Made by a program: the position numbers and the translations under genes
In this document: piece by piece, positions 9,461 through 19,400 of the stretch
Numbering within the stretch: position 1 is the stretch's first letter
How the letters are laid out: each line of letters starts with the position of its first letter
Notes under the pieces: model-generated
The model's input: the letters and a program-made list of their open reading frames with translations, nothing else
Told to the model about the DNA's origin: nothing
Databases searched by the model: none
Source: Rhodocollybia butyracea
Taxonomy: Eukaryota > Basidiomycota > Agaricomycetes > Agaricales > Omphalotaceae
Direction of reading: 5' to 3'
NCBI GenBank assembly: GCA_015501585.1
Contig: JADNRY010000189.1
Span: 1 to 64,000 of the forward strand
Length of the DNA: 64,000 bases

Positions 9461-10658
9461 TCAAACGGTGCTGCAGCTCCTCGACTGTGAGCCCACCGCC
9501 CTCATGCGCTTTCTTGGCTAGTGTAGTAGGCAAGACGCACTTCACCTCGCTGGGATCGCACTGCTCGATAACACCTGCTGCAAGCAGCTCATCAATCTTG
9601 CCATGCATGTATGCCTTCTGCGGTGGAGTTAGTGGCCGCTGGTGTATCTTCCTACTAAATGTCGCATCATCTGGGACATCAAGCTTATGCACCGCGCCTG
9701 GAACGTGACAGACTTCACCAACTGTTAGTGCGAAGCAGTCAGCATATTCCTGAATCAGGTCTGCTGCTCGTGTATGTTGCTCAGGCGTGAGCTGGCTGCC
9801 CAACTTCACCTGGCGCAGAATTTCCTCCACTCTCTCTGGCTTGAAGGCACCACCTTTTCCGTTGTTACGCGTGAAGATTCCTGAGCCTTGGGCAGAATCT
9901 AGAGCATCTGGGAATATATCCGACCTGAGACCACTGGGTATCGCATCCTCGTCGATAATGCAGATTGGTATTATGTTATTGGAATCTACAAGAACGCTTG
10001 GGTTAACAATGTTCGGTGTGGGCATGTGAACGGTGGTGAAAACTCCCCTCAAGGGGGGTGCGTTACTTCCCCCCACTGAGCTTGAACGTGTTGCATCCTC
10101 GTCCATGATGCTGACCTCTCCTGGATCTACAATAATGTCTGGGTTAACAATGTTCGATATGGGCACCTGCTTGGCATTGGAAACTCCCCTCGAGGGGGGT
10201 GCATTACTTCCCCCCACTGAGTTTGAACGCATTGCGGACTTTCGCCGCCTACACTTCTGGTACCTCTTCTTCCCCACGCTTCACCTCCTCCTTTTCTCAG
10301 CTGACATGTGCATTGGAATACCCTTTTGCGCGCGCACGGGTGTGAAAGCTCCCTTCCGACAAGTGAAACGAAACCTCCATTTCGCACCATGTGTCTTCCA
10401 AAACTCCCTCGCTGTCCGCCTTTCCTTGTCCACGTTCTGTTTTGTCTCCTCTTCCGCCTTCTCCTTCTGCCTTTCCAACCGTTCTGCACCCCATATATCC
10501 TCTTCCTTCCTCTTTGTCTTGTACTCATCCTTCCTGCGCTGCACTATGTTCTCTGCAATTCTCCTCAATACACGGTCTTCCTCATGCCGTTCCCTTTCTT
10601 CTTCCCATAAACACTCATGCTTCTCCTTTTTGAGTTTTGAAACTTGGGTCATCTCCAT
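9333..10658 (-). CDS. Pol linker and N-terminal part of reverse transcriptase
   Basis: A single frame runs from about 10658 to 9333, broken once by a TGA near 10278. The upstream half is a highly charged, probably coiled-coil linker (KLKKEKHECLWEEERERHEE). Next come two in-frame copies of a 141-base, 47-codon repeat recognisable by SVGGSNAPP. The downstream half is the start of RT: KLDVPDDATFSRKIHQRPL, DELLAAGVIEQCDPSEV, and finally KWRICQNFN, which normally leads straight into VNKVTKIAPMP. That continuation exists but in the next frame. Confidence 0.82.
10000..10281. repeat. 141-bp in-frame tandem repeat in pol linker
   Basis: Two units of 141 bases (from 10000 and 10141) share gggttaacaatgttcg, aactcccctc and ccccccactgag. 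The period is divisible by three, so the encoded SVGGSNAPP block is repeated without changing frame. The units differ at several positions, so the duplication is older than the element's insertion here. Confidence 0.75.
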
Positions 10659-11376
10659 TGAAAGGTAAATCTGAAAATGAGATTGGCAAGGGCGTCAGCT
10701 TGTCCCAAGAAGAAAAAGGATTCTCAACATCCCTGAACCTTGGGGTTTGTGATCTCTCACTCCCCCCGTCACTGGTGCGCGCTTTTTCTTCCGGCGGAAT
10801 CTGCACTCTGATATCCGCCAGCTTCTCGTCGTCGTCCTCAACTTCACAGATTGACACCTGCTTCCCTAGCCCCTTTTGGAAAACTTCCGAGACTCGCTTC
10901 CTCACTACCACAGAGTCATCCGCAAAGTCATGCACTGCACCAAAAGCCTTCAGCAAGGGCTTCCCCAACAGAACATCCCATCCTCCGCCACTATCGAAGA
11001 CCTGCAGAAAACCCTCGACCTCTTCCCCTTGCAACAAGACCTTTTCTCTCCACTGTGCCGTGGCCGGCACTATCACGCCGTTTGCCATGCAAAGCCTCCT
11101 CACTGATGGTTCCCAACCCGTGATCTGGTTCTTCACCTTCTCAAACAACCCTTTGTCCATGGCAGACACCATCGCTCCACCATCCACCAGAGCAGCATCC
11201 ACTCTCAACCTCCTGTTGTCCTTTCCCTGCAACTCGATTGTAACAAACTTTGGAACACTTGCACGGCTTACGTCGGACTCGATAGAAAAGATGTCAATAA
11301 CTTCATCTTCATTGGCCAAGAAAATACAAGAAGCATTCTGGTCGAGTCCTTCGCCTTCAAGGATCGTACGGTCACT
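10615..11376 (-). CDS. Retropepsin-like protease region of nested element
   Basis: This is the aspartic protease domain of the Ty3/gypsy polyprotein. The catalytic motif appears as ALVDGGAMVSAMDKGLF: the Asp is present but the usual Thr or Ser of DTG/DSG is Gly. A typical downstream protease element is visible in GWDVLLGKPLLKAFGAVHDF. The frame is open from about 11373, just after the Gag stop, and differs from both the Gag frame and the following linker frame. It overlaps the linker at its end (KTQKGEA, stop 10615). A frameshift or readthrough would normally join these. Whether the Gly variant is active is unknown. Confidence 0.8.
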   Translation of the reverse strand, partial: SDRTILEGEGLDQNASCIFLANEDEVIDIFSIESDVSRASVPKFVTIELQGKDNRRLRVDAALVDGGAMVSAMDKGLFEKVKNQITGWEPSVRRLCMANGVIVPATAQWREKVLLQGEEVEGFLQVFDSGGGWDVLLGKPLLKAFGAVHDFADDSVVVRKRVSEVFQKGLGKQVSICEVEDDDEKLADIRVQIPPEEKARTSDGGSERSQTPRFRDVENPFSSWDKLTPLPISFSDLPFNGDDPSFKTQKGEA

Positions 11377-11378
11377 GC

Positions 11379-12579
11379 TTAGTCCGTCGATCCTTCCCCT
11401 TTTCCCAAGCTACCACTAAGCCACAATTCAAACTCGTTGTCCATGACATGGTTCACCTGAGCTGAACGTCCAAAAGAGCCCATGACCCTAGGCAAGTTAC
11501 GACCGCATAACACTCTCCACTCCCGCTCATGAATTCCTAGAATCTGATCTCCCGTTGCCTCGCAGAACCGCCCTTGGTGACCTTTCAAACCGCAGTTAAA
11601 GCACTTGCCCGATGCTACTGGGGCTGTACCGGGTTTCAATGGAACAGGTTTGTCGTGGTCAATGACTGCCTCTTGTCCCCACTTTAGTGCCCATGCAGCT
11701 AGCTGTGACCTATACGCCTGGAGGCCCTCTGATGTGTTTGGATGATGGGGAAGCAAGCTGGCGTTCCGAACAAGGATGGCCTGCTGATCTGGCTCGAGGG
11801 GTGCATTATTCCTTTGCCTGGATCCTTGGCCGCCTCCTCGACCACCCCTAGAACCACTGCCGTATCCTCTGTAGCCACCTCCCCTGAAGGTATTCTCGAA
11901 ACCCATACCTGCAAAAGAACGACCCAGGGCCTTGGACAGAGTCTCTGGTACAGGCGGAACACGTTCCCACAAACGTTTATGGGCTGACGCGACCTCTTCC
12001 TTTGTTTTGTCAACCATCCGCTGTCTTTCCACACCTTCCTCAATCTCCTGCTTCTTGACTGCTTTGATCGCATCGGTGAAATTCTTCCAGTTAGCCTGCT
12101 CGTCGCTGACTTTGACTCGCAGTGCCGATGGAAGTGCGTCACGAACGGCAATGATAGAAGAACATCCATTTTCAATATTGGCAAGCTTAGCATAGCAATA
12201 CAGCTCATCAGCGAACCACTTCCACATATAGTTGTTTGTTTCTGGGTGGCGTTCCAACAACTTTCCTTCGTTGAGTCGCAGCTCAGTGAGTATCCACTCA
12301 TACTCCATGGCTGTGCGAGCCTGAACCTTCGGAGCAGGAAATTTTAACCGGAATGCGGCAATGAAAGCATCCCAGGTGGCTGCTGCTGCTGCTGCTGCTG
12401 CTGTGTACCAGTTATCAGCTGGGCTCCCATGTGTTAGATAGAGCTCGAATTCTGAAATAAAATCCTTTTTTTTCCACCCCTGCAGCGCGCATAGCCCTTA
12501 AGAAGGACCGCTCGAAATTGACTGAATTTTGCTTTTCCCCAATGTCACCTCCAAATTGGACTATGTGTGATTCCACCAT
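11379..12579 (-). CDS. Gag with CCHC zinc knuckle, frame broken in an A-run
   Basis: This is the Gag of the nested element. From the ATG at 12579 the protein begins MVESHIVQFGGDIGEKQ and contains FERSFLRAMRA. The frame then changes inside a run of eight A (about 12466-12473) and continues as DFISEFELYLTHGSPADNWY, an Ala run encoded by the CTG/CAG microsatellite, and TWDAFIAAFRLKFPAP. That is a typical retrotransposon capsid signature. A Gly/Arg-rich RGG segment precedes the CCHC zinc knuckle CFNCGLKGHQGRFC, which packages RNA. The long second part (from the Met at 12308) is intact to its stop at 11379. One A more or less would join the two parts. Confidence 0.85.
12382..12412. repeat. CTG microsatellite inside gag
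   Basis: About nine tandem trinucleotides (gctgctgctgct, CAG/GCA on the coding strand) encode a short polyalanine tract in Gag between NWYT and TWDAF. It is a simple sequence repeat likely to vary in length between copies of the element. Confidence 0.7.
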
Positions 12580-12854
12580 ATTTCTCCTTTTGGGTGTAGC
12601 TGGTGCTGGCAGGTTCGGCAGCGGCTGAGCTTTTTTCCGTAGCCAATCGTCTATTGAAGTTTGTGTGCCGGGCGCCGAGTATGTGTAACCGATGTCGTTA
12701 TCAGATACCTCTGGGGAAGGTGATTTTGTGGCTATGAATCGTCCAAAGGTGTCTCTTTGTGGGGCCAGCGTGGAAAGAAAAAATTCTTTTTTCTACAGCA
12801 AGGAAAGCAGGCAAGCAAGTGGGCAGGCAACAAACACAGCGAAGCAAGGCCAAG

Positions 12855-12877
12855 TTCAAATCGCGCTCTCGTCACCA
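12855..12877 (-). promoter_or_regulatory. Primer binding site of nested element
   Basis: Three bases inside the 5' LTR the minus strand reads TGGTGACGAGAGCGCGATTTGAA. This is the complement of a tRNA 3' end from the CCA through the acceptor strand to the T-loop (TTCAAAT), about 23 bases. Such a match is what primes minus-strand cDNA synthesis. The implied acceptor 5' half, GACGAGA, is reminiscent of some eukaryotic serine tRNAs, but I do not assign the tRNA firmly. Confidence 0.7.
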
Positions 12878-12880
12878 AAA

Positions 12881-13025
12881 TGGAGCACCGAGCCGAGACA
12901 AATGCAGATGCGATATGTTATATCAATGAATGAAACCCGAAACAACGCGTGAGCTATCTAATGTCCGTGCCAAACACTACCAAACACCGGCTCTGGGCGC
13001 TCCCTTGCCGGAATCCCCCACTACA
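12881..13025 (-). repeat. 5' LTR of the nested Ty3/gypsy element
   Basis: This is the 145-base partner of 6428-6574. On the minus strand it begins TGTAGTGGGG. It is followed on the plus-strand right side by the target repeat gcgg and by outer-element coding sequence (gcggttatgcag). Confidence 0.88.
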
Positions 13026-14466
13026 GCGGTTATGCAGATACCAGCGGATAAATCGATCGATCGAATCCTCCAATAGAGTGATCCTCGATAGTGCGATTGA
13101 AGGATCAGACAATACCTGGAAAAATCCGCCAGTAGATCGGCAATCTGAACACACAGAATCTCCGCTGGGAAAACTCACAATTGCACAACTAGCAGTTTGG
13201 GAAGGACAGAATGAGAAGGAGGTCGAACTGGCTGCCAAGCAACTTGGTCAGGCTCATGCACAAACTCATAATAATATGTCTAAGCATAATGATCAGCCTG
13301 CAGGAAATACACGAGAAAATTTCGAAAACCACGCACCTAAAATGGCCACTGAGACATCTAAATCTATGCTGTCTTGCTCTCGAGTTCCTTCCAATGTTTA
13401 ATCACCTATAGCTCCGGCAAAAGAGGGTACATTTAATGCAGAAATAAATAGAACAATGATCCAGAGAAATCCGAAGATTGAAACTGATGAAGGGACAAGG
13501 AAAATAGAGACGAAATACGACGAACTGGCAATGACTCGAACGACTCGGATTATCGGCTCCGGGCGCTCGAATAAGCGCCCAATCGTTGCGGCGGTATCCC
13601 ATCATTCCAGCCAATTTCGTTGTTTGTTCCCCGATATTAGCAACGATAGCTGGCAAAATTCATGCACACTGCCACCTTCCAAGCCTGTATCTCAACAAAA
13701 CCATAGGAATGCACATGAAGCCATCAAATATTCCCAACGTCGAAGTGAGACTGAGAACTTGAGAGCTTGCTCGAGAAAGAAGCATCTCACTAAGACAAGA
13801 ATGGCAGAAAGTCCTGCCAGAGCTCATGATAAGGCCTCATCCATTGCTTATAGACCATCTGACGCCAGCCTGAGGAAAGAAAAGCCAGGGGATAGCAGAG
13901 AAAATGCTGCCGAATTTCGAAGTGCAATTAAGCGCTTAAACGAGCGCCCATATGCAAAACATGAAGGTTCACGTATCCATGGACTTATCAGTCCTGATAA
14001 ACTGCAGCTGGCTCATACTTATCACCAGCCTTACAGGTCTTCAAGCAGGGATAGTAGTGAAAGCTGGTCAGACTTAGTCAAAGACCATACCGGAGTGCAG
14101 CATCACTACAGGAAATCCCAAGGACCATACAATCACCATGAACAAAATAATAACCAGTGGTGTGCCAATAAACCTGTCAATCTAGGGGTTAGATTGTTTG
14201 GTGCAGTGGATCAATCTCCCATGCCTGAAGCCTTAAATAGTGAAGGACAATGGCAAGATGCTACCAGAATTGAAGGAGATTTGGACATGATGAACTCAGG
14301 GAGTGGGGACTTGGATTCTCAAGAAGATGTATATGAGGAGCACAAGGAACACCATGGAATGTTTGATCAGGGAGAATGGGGGAATGATCAAGACCATAGG
14401 ATGATGCAGCTGAGGAAGGAACCTGGGAGAGTGAATATTATAATGAGGATCCACACCAAGAAATAA
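13026..14466 (+). CDS. Outer-element ORF 2 region (unknown, broken frames)
   Basis: After the nested element the outer element continues with plus-strand coding-like sequence. One frame is open from the insertion to 13401 (contains TIAQLAVWEGQNEKEVELAA). A second opens at the ATG at 13456 and runs to 14466, 336 residues. That protein is polar, rich in Ser, Arg, His and Asn, with an acidic C-terminal third (GDLDSQEDVYEEHKEHH), and I recognise no domain. Near 14400-14440 the likely frame moves to the next ORF by one base. It may be the C-terminal half of a Gag-like protein begun in ORF 1, or an accessory protein. I see no pol motifs. Confidence 0.45.
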
Positions 14467-14792
14467 GTTGGAATGAAGGGTATGGAGAATATCTTGAGTA
14501 TAATGAGATGATGGAGCAGAATGCCCATTATCATCAAGGACCTGTACTCATGGAGGAAGAAGGAGAGGCAATAAACTACTCCAGTGAGGAACATGGGAAT
14601 CAAATGACAGATCACTTTGAAGGAGACTGCAATCAGGAACCTAATATCATGGATCAAGGAGCAGAAGACAGTGGGGGATACTATGATGAGTGTGAGCAGC
14701 AGGCAGAGATGTGGGAAGAGGAATATGGGAACTATCTGGAGATGATGGATACAATGGAGCAGGAAGAGAATTATTGGGAAAATAATTTCTAA
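14440..14792 (+). CDS. Outer-element acidic ORF 3
   Basis: This very acidic, Tyr-, Glu- and Met-rich sequence (EGYGEYLEYNEMMEQNAHYH, later MWEEEYGNYLEMMDTMEQEE) ends ENNF just before the purine-rich tract and the 3' LTR. The frame is open upstream of the first ATG (14508) and continues the acidic style of the previous ORF, so both are probably one protein with a one-base frame change. No family recognised. Confidence 0.45.
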
Positions 14793-14836
14793 AGTGGAGG
14801 AGAAGATCCTAAGCCTTCGAGGGCTCAGGCTTGTGA

Positions 14837-14846
14837 AGGAGGGAAT
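14837..14846 (+). promoter_or_regulatory. Polypurine tract of the outer element
   Basis: The tract gaaggaggga lies three bases before the 3' LTR start at 14849. This is the expected place for plus-strand DNA priming and supports the plus orientation. Confidence 0.6.
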
Positions 14847-14848
14847 AC

Positions 14849-15476
14849 TGTCAGGAAGTGAACATTTCCTGACTAACAAATTGGACACATGATTGAGCAC
14901 ATGATTGTCTCAATATTGTATTAATGACATTTGATAACAAACGAGTCATATGTCTAATTTCGGGTGCAATATAATGACCCGGAACCCGGAACCGGAAATG
15001 AATTATATTATATGAGTCAAAATGACTCGGAACATGACTCGGAATGACTCAATATGACTTAGGTAGCTAGTATAAATACCGCTCAGTAGATACATTGTAC
15101 CCCAGCCTTGTTATTTTGGAACTATTACCTTTGTGCAGCATAGCTGTGAATTGAACCTTGATATGAATCTTAGTTGCTAACTGTGAATATCCAGAAGCAT
15201 CACCAATTACCTGCTTACAACAGAAGAATCCCTGCTTATTACAGAAGAACCACCTTTACCAGCTCACCACAGAAGAACTACTTTTACCTGCTTACCACAG
15301 AAGACGTCACATCTGTTTGATCAGAATACCAGAATATTACCTGTTAACACAGAAGAACCATCGGAAACCACACTGTTAAATCAGCAACACCAAACTCGAT
15401 ATTGTAGTAAATCTGCCCAACGGGCCCCTCACTATACTGTACATTGGGAAGATCCAATTGTGAACGGATCTTTACA
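14849..15476 (+). repeat. 3' LTR of the outer element
   Basis: This 628-base copy of 4559-5185 differs by a handful of substitutions and one extra C in cgggcccctc. It has the TATA box at 15071-15078 and ends tttaca, followed by the target duplicate gccat at 15477-15481. Confidence 0.88.
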
Positions 15477-15481
15477 GCCAT

Positions 15482-16490
15482 CCTCATTTTTCTCAATGGT
15501 AGGAACTTGGTCAAAACTGTCCATATTCCAACAATGTCGTGATTTTTCATGAAAACCTCGAAAATAACTGAAGACTCAGACTCAGTCTGCCGGAATACTC
15601 ACAACCGCTTAGACTTAGACCTGTTTCTGGGGACCCTTTCAACTCAGAGATATATGTGCTATCCTGTGACAGTGAACACCTGGAGTCAAGATTTACGCCG
15701 AAGTAGTGCTGGCTCATTTGATTGGGTTTACCACAAGCTCCTTCACACAACGCTGAGCAGCAGAGGTTCCCCAGGTCTCTAACCTTCTTTGGTATATTAA
15801 TTTCTGTTTGTTGTTTGGATTGTTTGTGAGCAATTTTCATAACCACCGGAGAGACCAAGGGGTATGCGTCGGGCAGCTCAGTCATATCATGAGGGGAGGG
15901 GAGGGGGGGTCCGGGAGCCTTTAAGGTCAAAATATTTTTCTTACTACTGTTAGTGATTTTTTTGTGTTAGAATCAACCGAAATAGACTGTCTATGATCAG
16001 ATATAAGTTTTTCCTATCTGAAAGTTCAAATTTCATAGGCCTAGACAGGCTAGACTGTTGTGTTCTGCATGAACAATAGCAAAATAATAGTATGCTTCTG
16101 ATTTGATGACTCAAGATGGTGAAATAATTGTTGAGTGTCCATGTCTTGGATGTGATTGAGTGATTGGTTTTTACCTCTTACAATAAAACAAGAGGCTTAT
16201 ACTTGCTTTAGTGCCATATACAATGTTAAAACTATCTCACATTGCCGATTTTGAATGGCATATCCATGTGACTGTGGGAAATTACTTCCATTTTTAGGTA
16301 GGTGGGGGAGGGAGGGGGGGAGATGCAAGCTCTTAAGGTCAAAAGTCATCATGATATATAAAATTTAAAATCTGCACACCCCTTGGGAGAGACTTTTGTG
16401 TTTACTGTCAATCTACTACTGACTACAACTTTAGGATGCACTGTTTTCAACGTGACAGTATTACTCGTTGAAACTTGAGTTTGTCCTTTC
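15482..16490. other. Intergenic region with two G-rich tracts
   Basis: No gene is supported. Two G-rich tracts of similar design occur (about 15893-15912 and 16300-16322), each followed by an aggtcaaaa motif and AT-rich sequence. This suggests a short diverged direct repeat. The right end is the 3' flank of the NLR gene on the minus strand. Confidence 0.5.
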
Positions 16491-16495
16491 AAGTC

Positions 16496-19400
16496 TCAAG
16501 AATCACTTGAACCCCGGTCAATGCGGTTTATCTCCTGGCTGTGGTCTAGGATATCATCCGAGTTTGTAATTTGTTCCTCTCCTACATCCAAGAGCAGGGC
16601 ATTTCCATACCTTGCGCTCTCAAGTTGATACTCCTGTAGAGCAGCAACTATATTTTTAAGTTCCTCAGCCGCTTCCATGGAAAACTTATTTCCATATTCC
16701 ACAAGCTGGGTGTCGACATCAATGTCATGCTCTAGAAGAACAAGGACTACGTCTCTATGTTCCCAAATCGCAGCGGCACAGAGCGCATTCACACATAGCC
16801 CACCTTGAGCATTGACATCAGCACCATGCACCAAAAGGGTCAGGACCACATTTCTGTGGCCCCAAAGTGCAGCTGCATACAGTGCATTTCCATACTCTGG
16901 GCCACTTTGGTAATTAACATCAGCCCCATGCACTATTAGATCAAGGACAATAGCGTTGTGTCCCTCTGCCGCAGCTGCATAGAGAAGAGTTGTACTGATC
17001 TCAGCGCCATGTTCCAGTAGATCATGAACTACATTTGTATGGCCCCCAAGCACAGCTGCTTGCAGTGCATTTCCATAAATTCCAATTTGAGTGTGATCAG
17101 CCCCATGCTCAAGGAGATGATGGACAACATTTTCATGCCCCTGTGCCGCAGCTGCATGGAGTGCATTACCATAAAATCCTCCATGAGCATTGATGTCAGC
17201 TCCGTATTTGATCAAAACACAGACCACTTCCTCATGTCCCTCAGCTGCGGCTGCATGCAAGGCATTTCCATATTCTCTATCTTGAGCATGGACATCAGCT
17301 CCATGCTCCAGTAGGTCACTGACAACAGTGTAATATCCTCTGGTTGCAGCTGCATGAAGTGCATATCCATAAACTCCACCTTGAGCATTTACATTTGCCC
17401 CATGCTCCACTAAATCATGAACCACAGTCTGATGTCCATAAACAGCAGCTGCATAGAGTGCATTGGCATAGTCTCCATGGCATTGAGCATTGATGTCAGC
17501 CCCGTACTCTAGCAGATCATGAACTATGTCGCTATGGCCCAAATGTGCAGCCGCACAAAGTGGAGTTTCATATTTTCCACCTCGAGCATTTACATCTGCT
17601 TCATGTTCCAGCATTTCCTGGACCATAGTCCGATGACCGTGAACAACAGCTGCATACAGTGCATTTGGATAAATTCCACATTGAGCATTAACATCAGCTC
17701 CATGTTCCAGTAGTTCATGAACTATACCTAGCTCATAACTTAACATACCACTAAGTCTATCAAGTACAGCTTGACAAAGTGCCTTCCACTGGTATTTCCC
17801 CCGAGCATTTACATCTGCCCCATGCTCCAACAAATCACAGACCATGGTCTGATGTCCGGCGGCAACAGCTGCATAGAGTGCATTCGAATAAAATCCACCT
17901 TGAGCATTGACATCAGCCCCATGCTTCAGTAATGCATGAGCTACACCAGTAAGTCCAAAAATTGTAGCTAAATAGAGTGGAGTTTCGTCATGATACTCTC
18001 CATTTATCATGGGGTTCGCAAGTGTTAAAGTTTGAGGACTCTTAGCAGCAACTACATGGACTGCATTTCTATAAGCTTCATGACATTGAACATTGGCATC
18101 AGCTCCATACCTCAGCAGAGTGTGAACTGTATCAACATGTCCCAGAATCACAGCTATGTAAAGTAATGTTTCATTAGAGAATCCACTTCTAGTTTTCACA
18201 TTTGCTCCATACTCCAACAAATCAAGGGTTATTGGCTGATGTCCCTCAGCGGTAGCTACAGAGAGTGCACGTGGATAAAGTTCACTGCGAGAATTGACAC
18301 CAACCCTATACTCCAGTAGATGATGGACTACAATCTCTTGTCCACTTGACACAGCTGCCTGGAGTACAGTTTCATATTCTCCACCCTGCGCATTTATGTC
18401 AGGAATGGCAGGGAGAAGCCGGAGAACGACATGTATAAGACCATTTTCAGCGGCGTAATATAGAGGCGTTCCAAGGGGTTCCGACCCTTCCCACGGGAAC
18501 CTATATCGGTACTTCGCGCAAAGGTTTCGCCAGTTTACGAGATGAGGTTTTTTTCTTATTCAAAAGCTCATCAACCACCTGCTCCATTACTCTTTGTTTT
18601 ATTGATTCAACATTTCTAAGATGGTCAGGCCAAAACATGGCAGCATAATCAGCCAGGTACATTGCCTCATCTTGAGTATTAAAATGAAGGAGATATATAA
18701 TACATGTCTCAGCAATAACTTCATGAGCCAATTGTTCATTAAACTCAAGTAAGCCACTGGCAAGTACTTGGTTGTGGCTGGATATTAAAAACTCTTTCAC
18801 TGAATTATGGGCCAGTTGAACAAAGTGGTTGGGGCCTATGATGACCAGTGAAGAGTCAATAATATTGTACAAGGGATGAGTAAGATCCCCTGGCCTGTCC
18901 AATGGGTTAAAGCTTTGCTCTTCTATATCCACTGTTACAATGTCTTCCACTTCTTCAATTGAAAGTGGCACAAATGCATATGTAAGCCAAAGAAGCAAAT
19001 GATGTGCCTCATCTCTTTGTTCCCCATTGGCAATTCTTTCCATTGCTTGGCTATATGTCTCCTCTAAATCCCTGGGCAATTTTCTCAATACTTTTCTGAT
19101 TGCTTTTGCACCTACACATTTTTCCAATGTGTTGAGTTGACAGTCAACCCAGCGAAACCTAAGAAGAATGTTTGGATAATGCAGGTAGAATCATATCTAA
19201 ATACACATACTGTCCTTGAGCACCTTCAAGTAATGCATGTTGAATTTCCTCATGAAGACTTTGAGAGCGGTTTTGTTTCTCAAGCCTCTCATCTAGAAAC
19301 AGTGAAATATCTGCATCTATGCTGTTCAATTGGATAGTTGAACAATCTTGGCTGCTCCCAGAATGCCCATGCCTGCTTGTAACAGCTACATGCAACTTCA

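Larger units (their letters stand above)
6428..13025 (-). mobile_element. Nested Ty3/gypsy LTR retrotransposon (defective)
   Basis: Short LTRs (6428-6574, 147 bp; 12881-13025, 145 bp) bracket a full gag-pol set on the minus strand, in the order Gag, protease, reverse transcriptase-RNase H, integrase, which is the Ty3/gypsy order. In minus-strand orientation the LTRs run from TGTAGTGGGG to CTCCA. The repeat gcgg flanks the element (6424-6427 and 13026-13029), and removing the element restores the outer ORF across the site. The LTRs differ at only about four positions, so this is a young insertion. Its coding frame is nonetheless broken in several places: a gag frame change in an 8-A run, an in-frame TGA at 10278-10280, a frame break near 9345 and an in-frame TGA near 7889. 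Confidence 0.92.
4559..15476 (+). mobile_element. Non-autonomous LTR retrotransposon carrying a nested Ty3/gypsy element
   Basis: Two long terminal repeats of 627 and 628 bases (4559-5185 and 14849-15476) run from TGTCAGG to TTTACA and are flanked by the direct repeat gccat (4554-4558 and 15477-15481). By eye the LTRs differ at about seven positions, so the insertion is recent. A purine-rich tract (gaaggaggga, 14837-14846) sits just before the 3' LTR, which fixes the orientation as plus. The internal part contains ORFs on the plus strand that show no protease, reverse transcriptase or integrase. All pol sequence belongs to the element inserted at 6428-13025. A tRNA-type primer site is not obvious after 5185. 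The element presumably needs enzymes from another family member. Confidence 0.85.

Noticed and set aside
10637..11419. 260-residue plus-strand ORF
   Set aside because: Antisense to the protease region, which has recognisable motifs.
12850..12880. tRNA-like 3' end
   Set aside because: Only the acceptor strand and T-loop match. There is no anticodon or D arm upstream, and the position next to the LTR fits a primer binding site.
14388..14900. 170-residue minus-strand ORF rich in Leu, Ile and Phe
   Set aside because: It is antisense to the acidic ORFs of the outer element and crosses the LTR boundary. Hydrophobicity is the mirror of the Glu/Asp codons.
15547..15930. 127-residue minus-strand ORF downstream of the LTR element
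   Set aside because: No recognisable features. It starts at the G-rich tract and shows no clear coding pattern.
17024..17713. Plus-strand ORFs opposite the ankyrin repeats (and the matching minus-strand ORFs at 46,769-47,440)
   Set aside because: They are antisense shadows of the repeated ankyrin DNA. The periodic Met/Ser/Cys-rich peptides are explained by the sense repeats.
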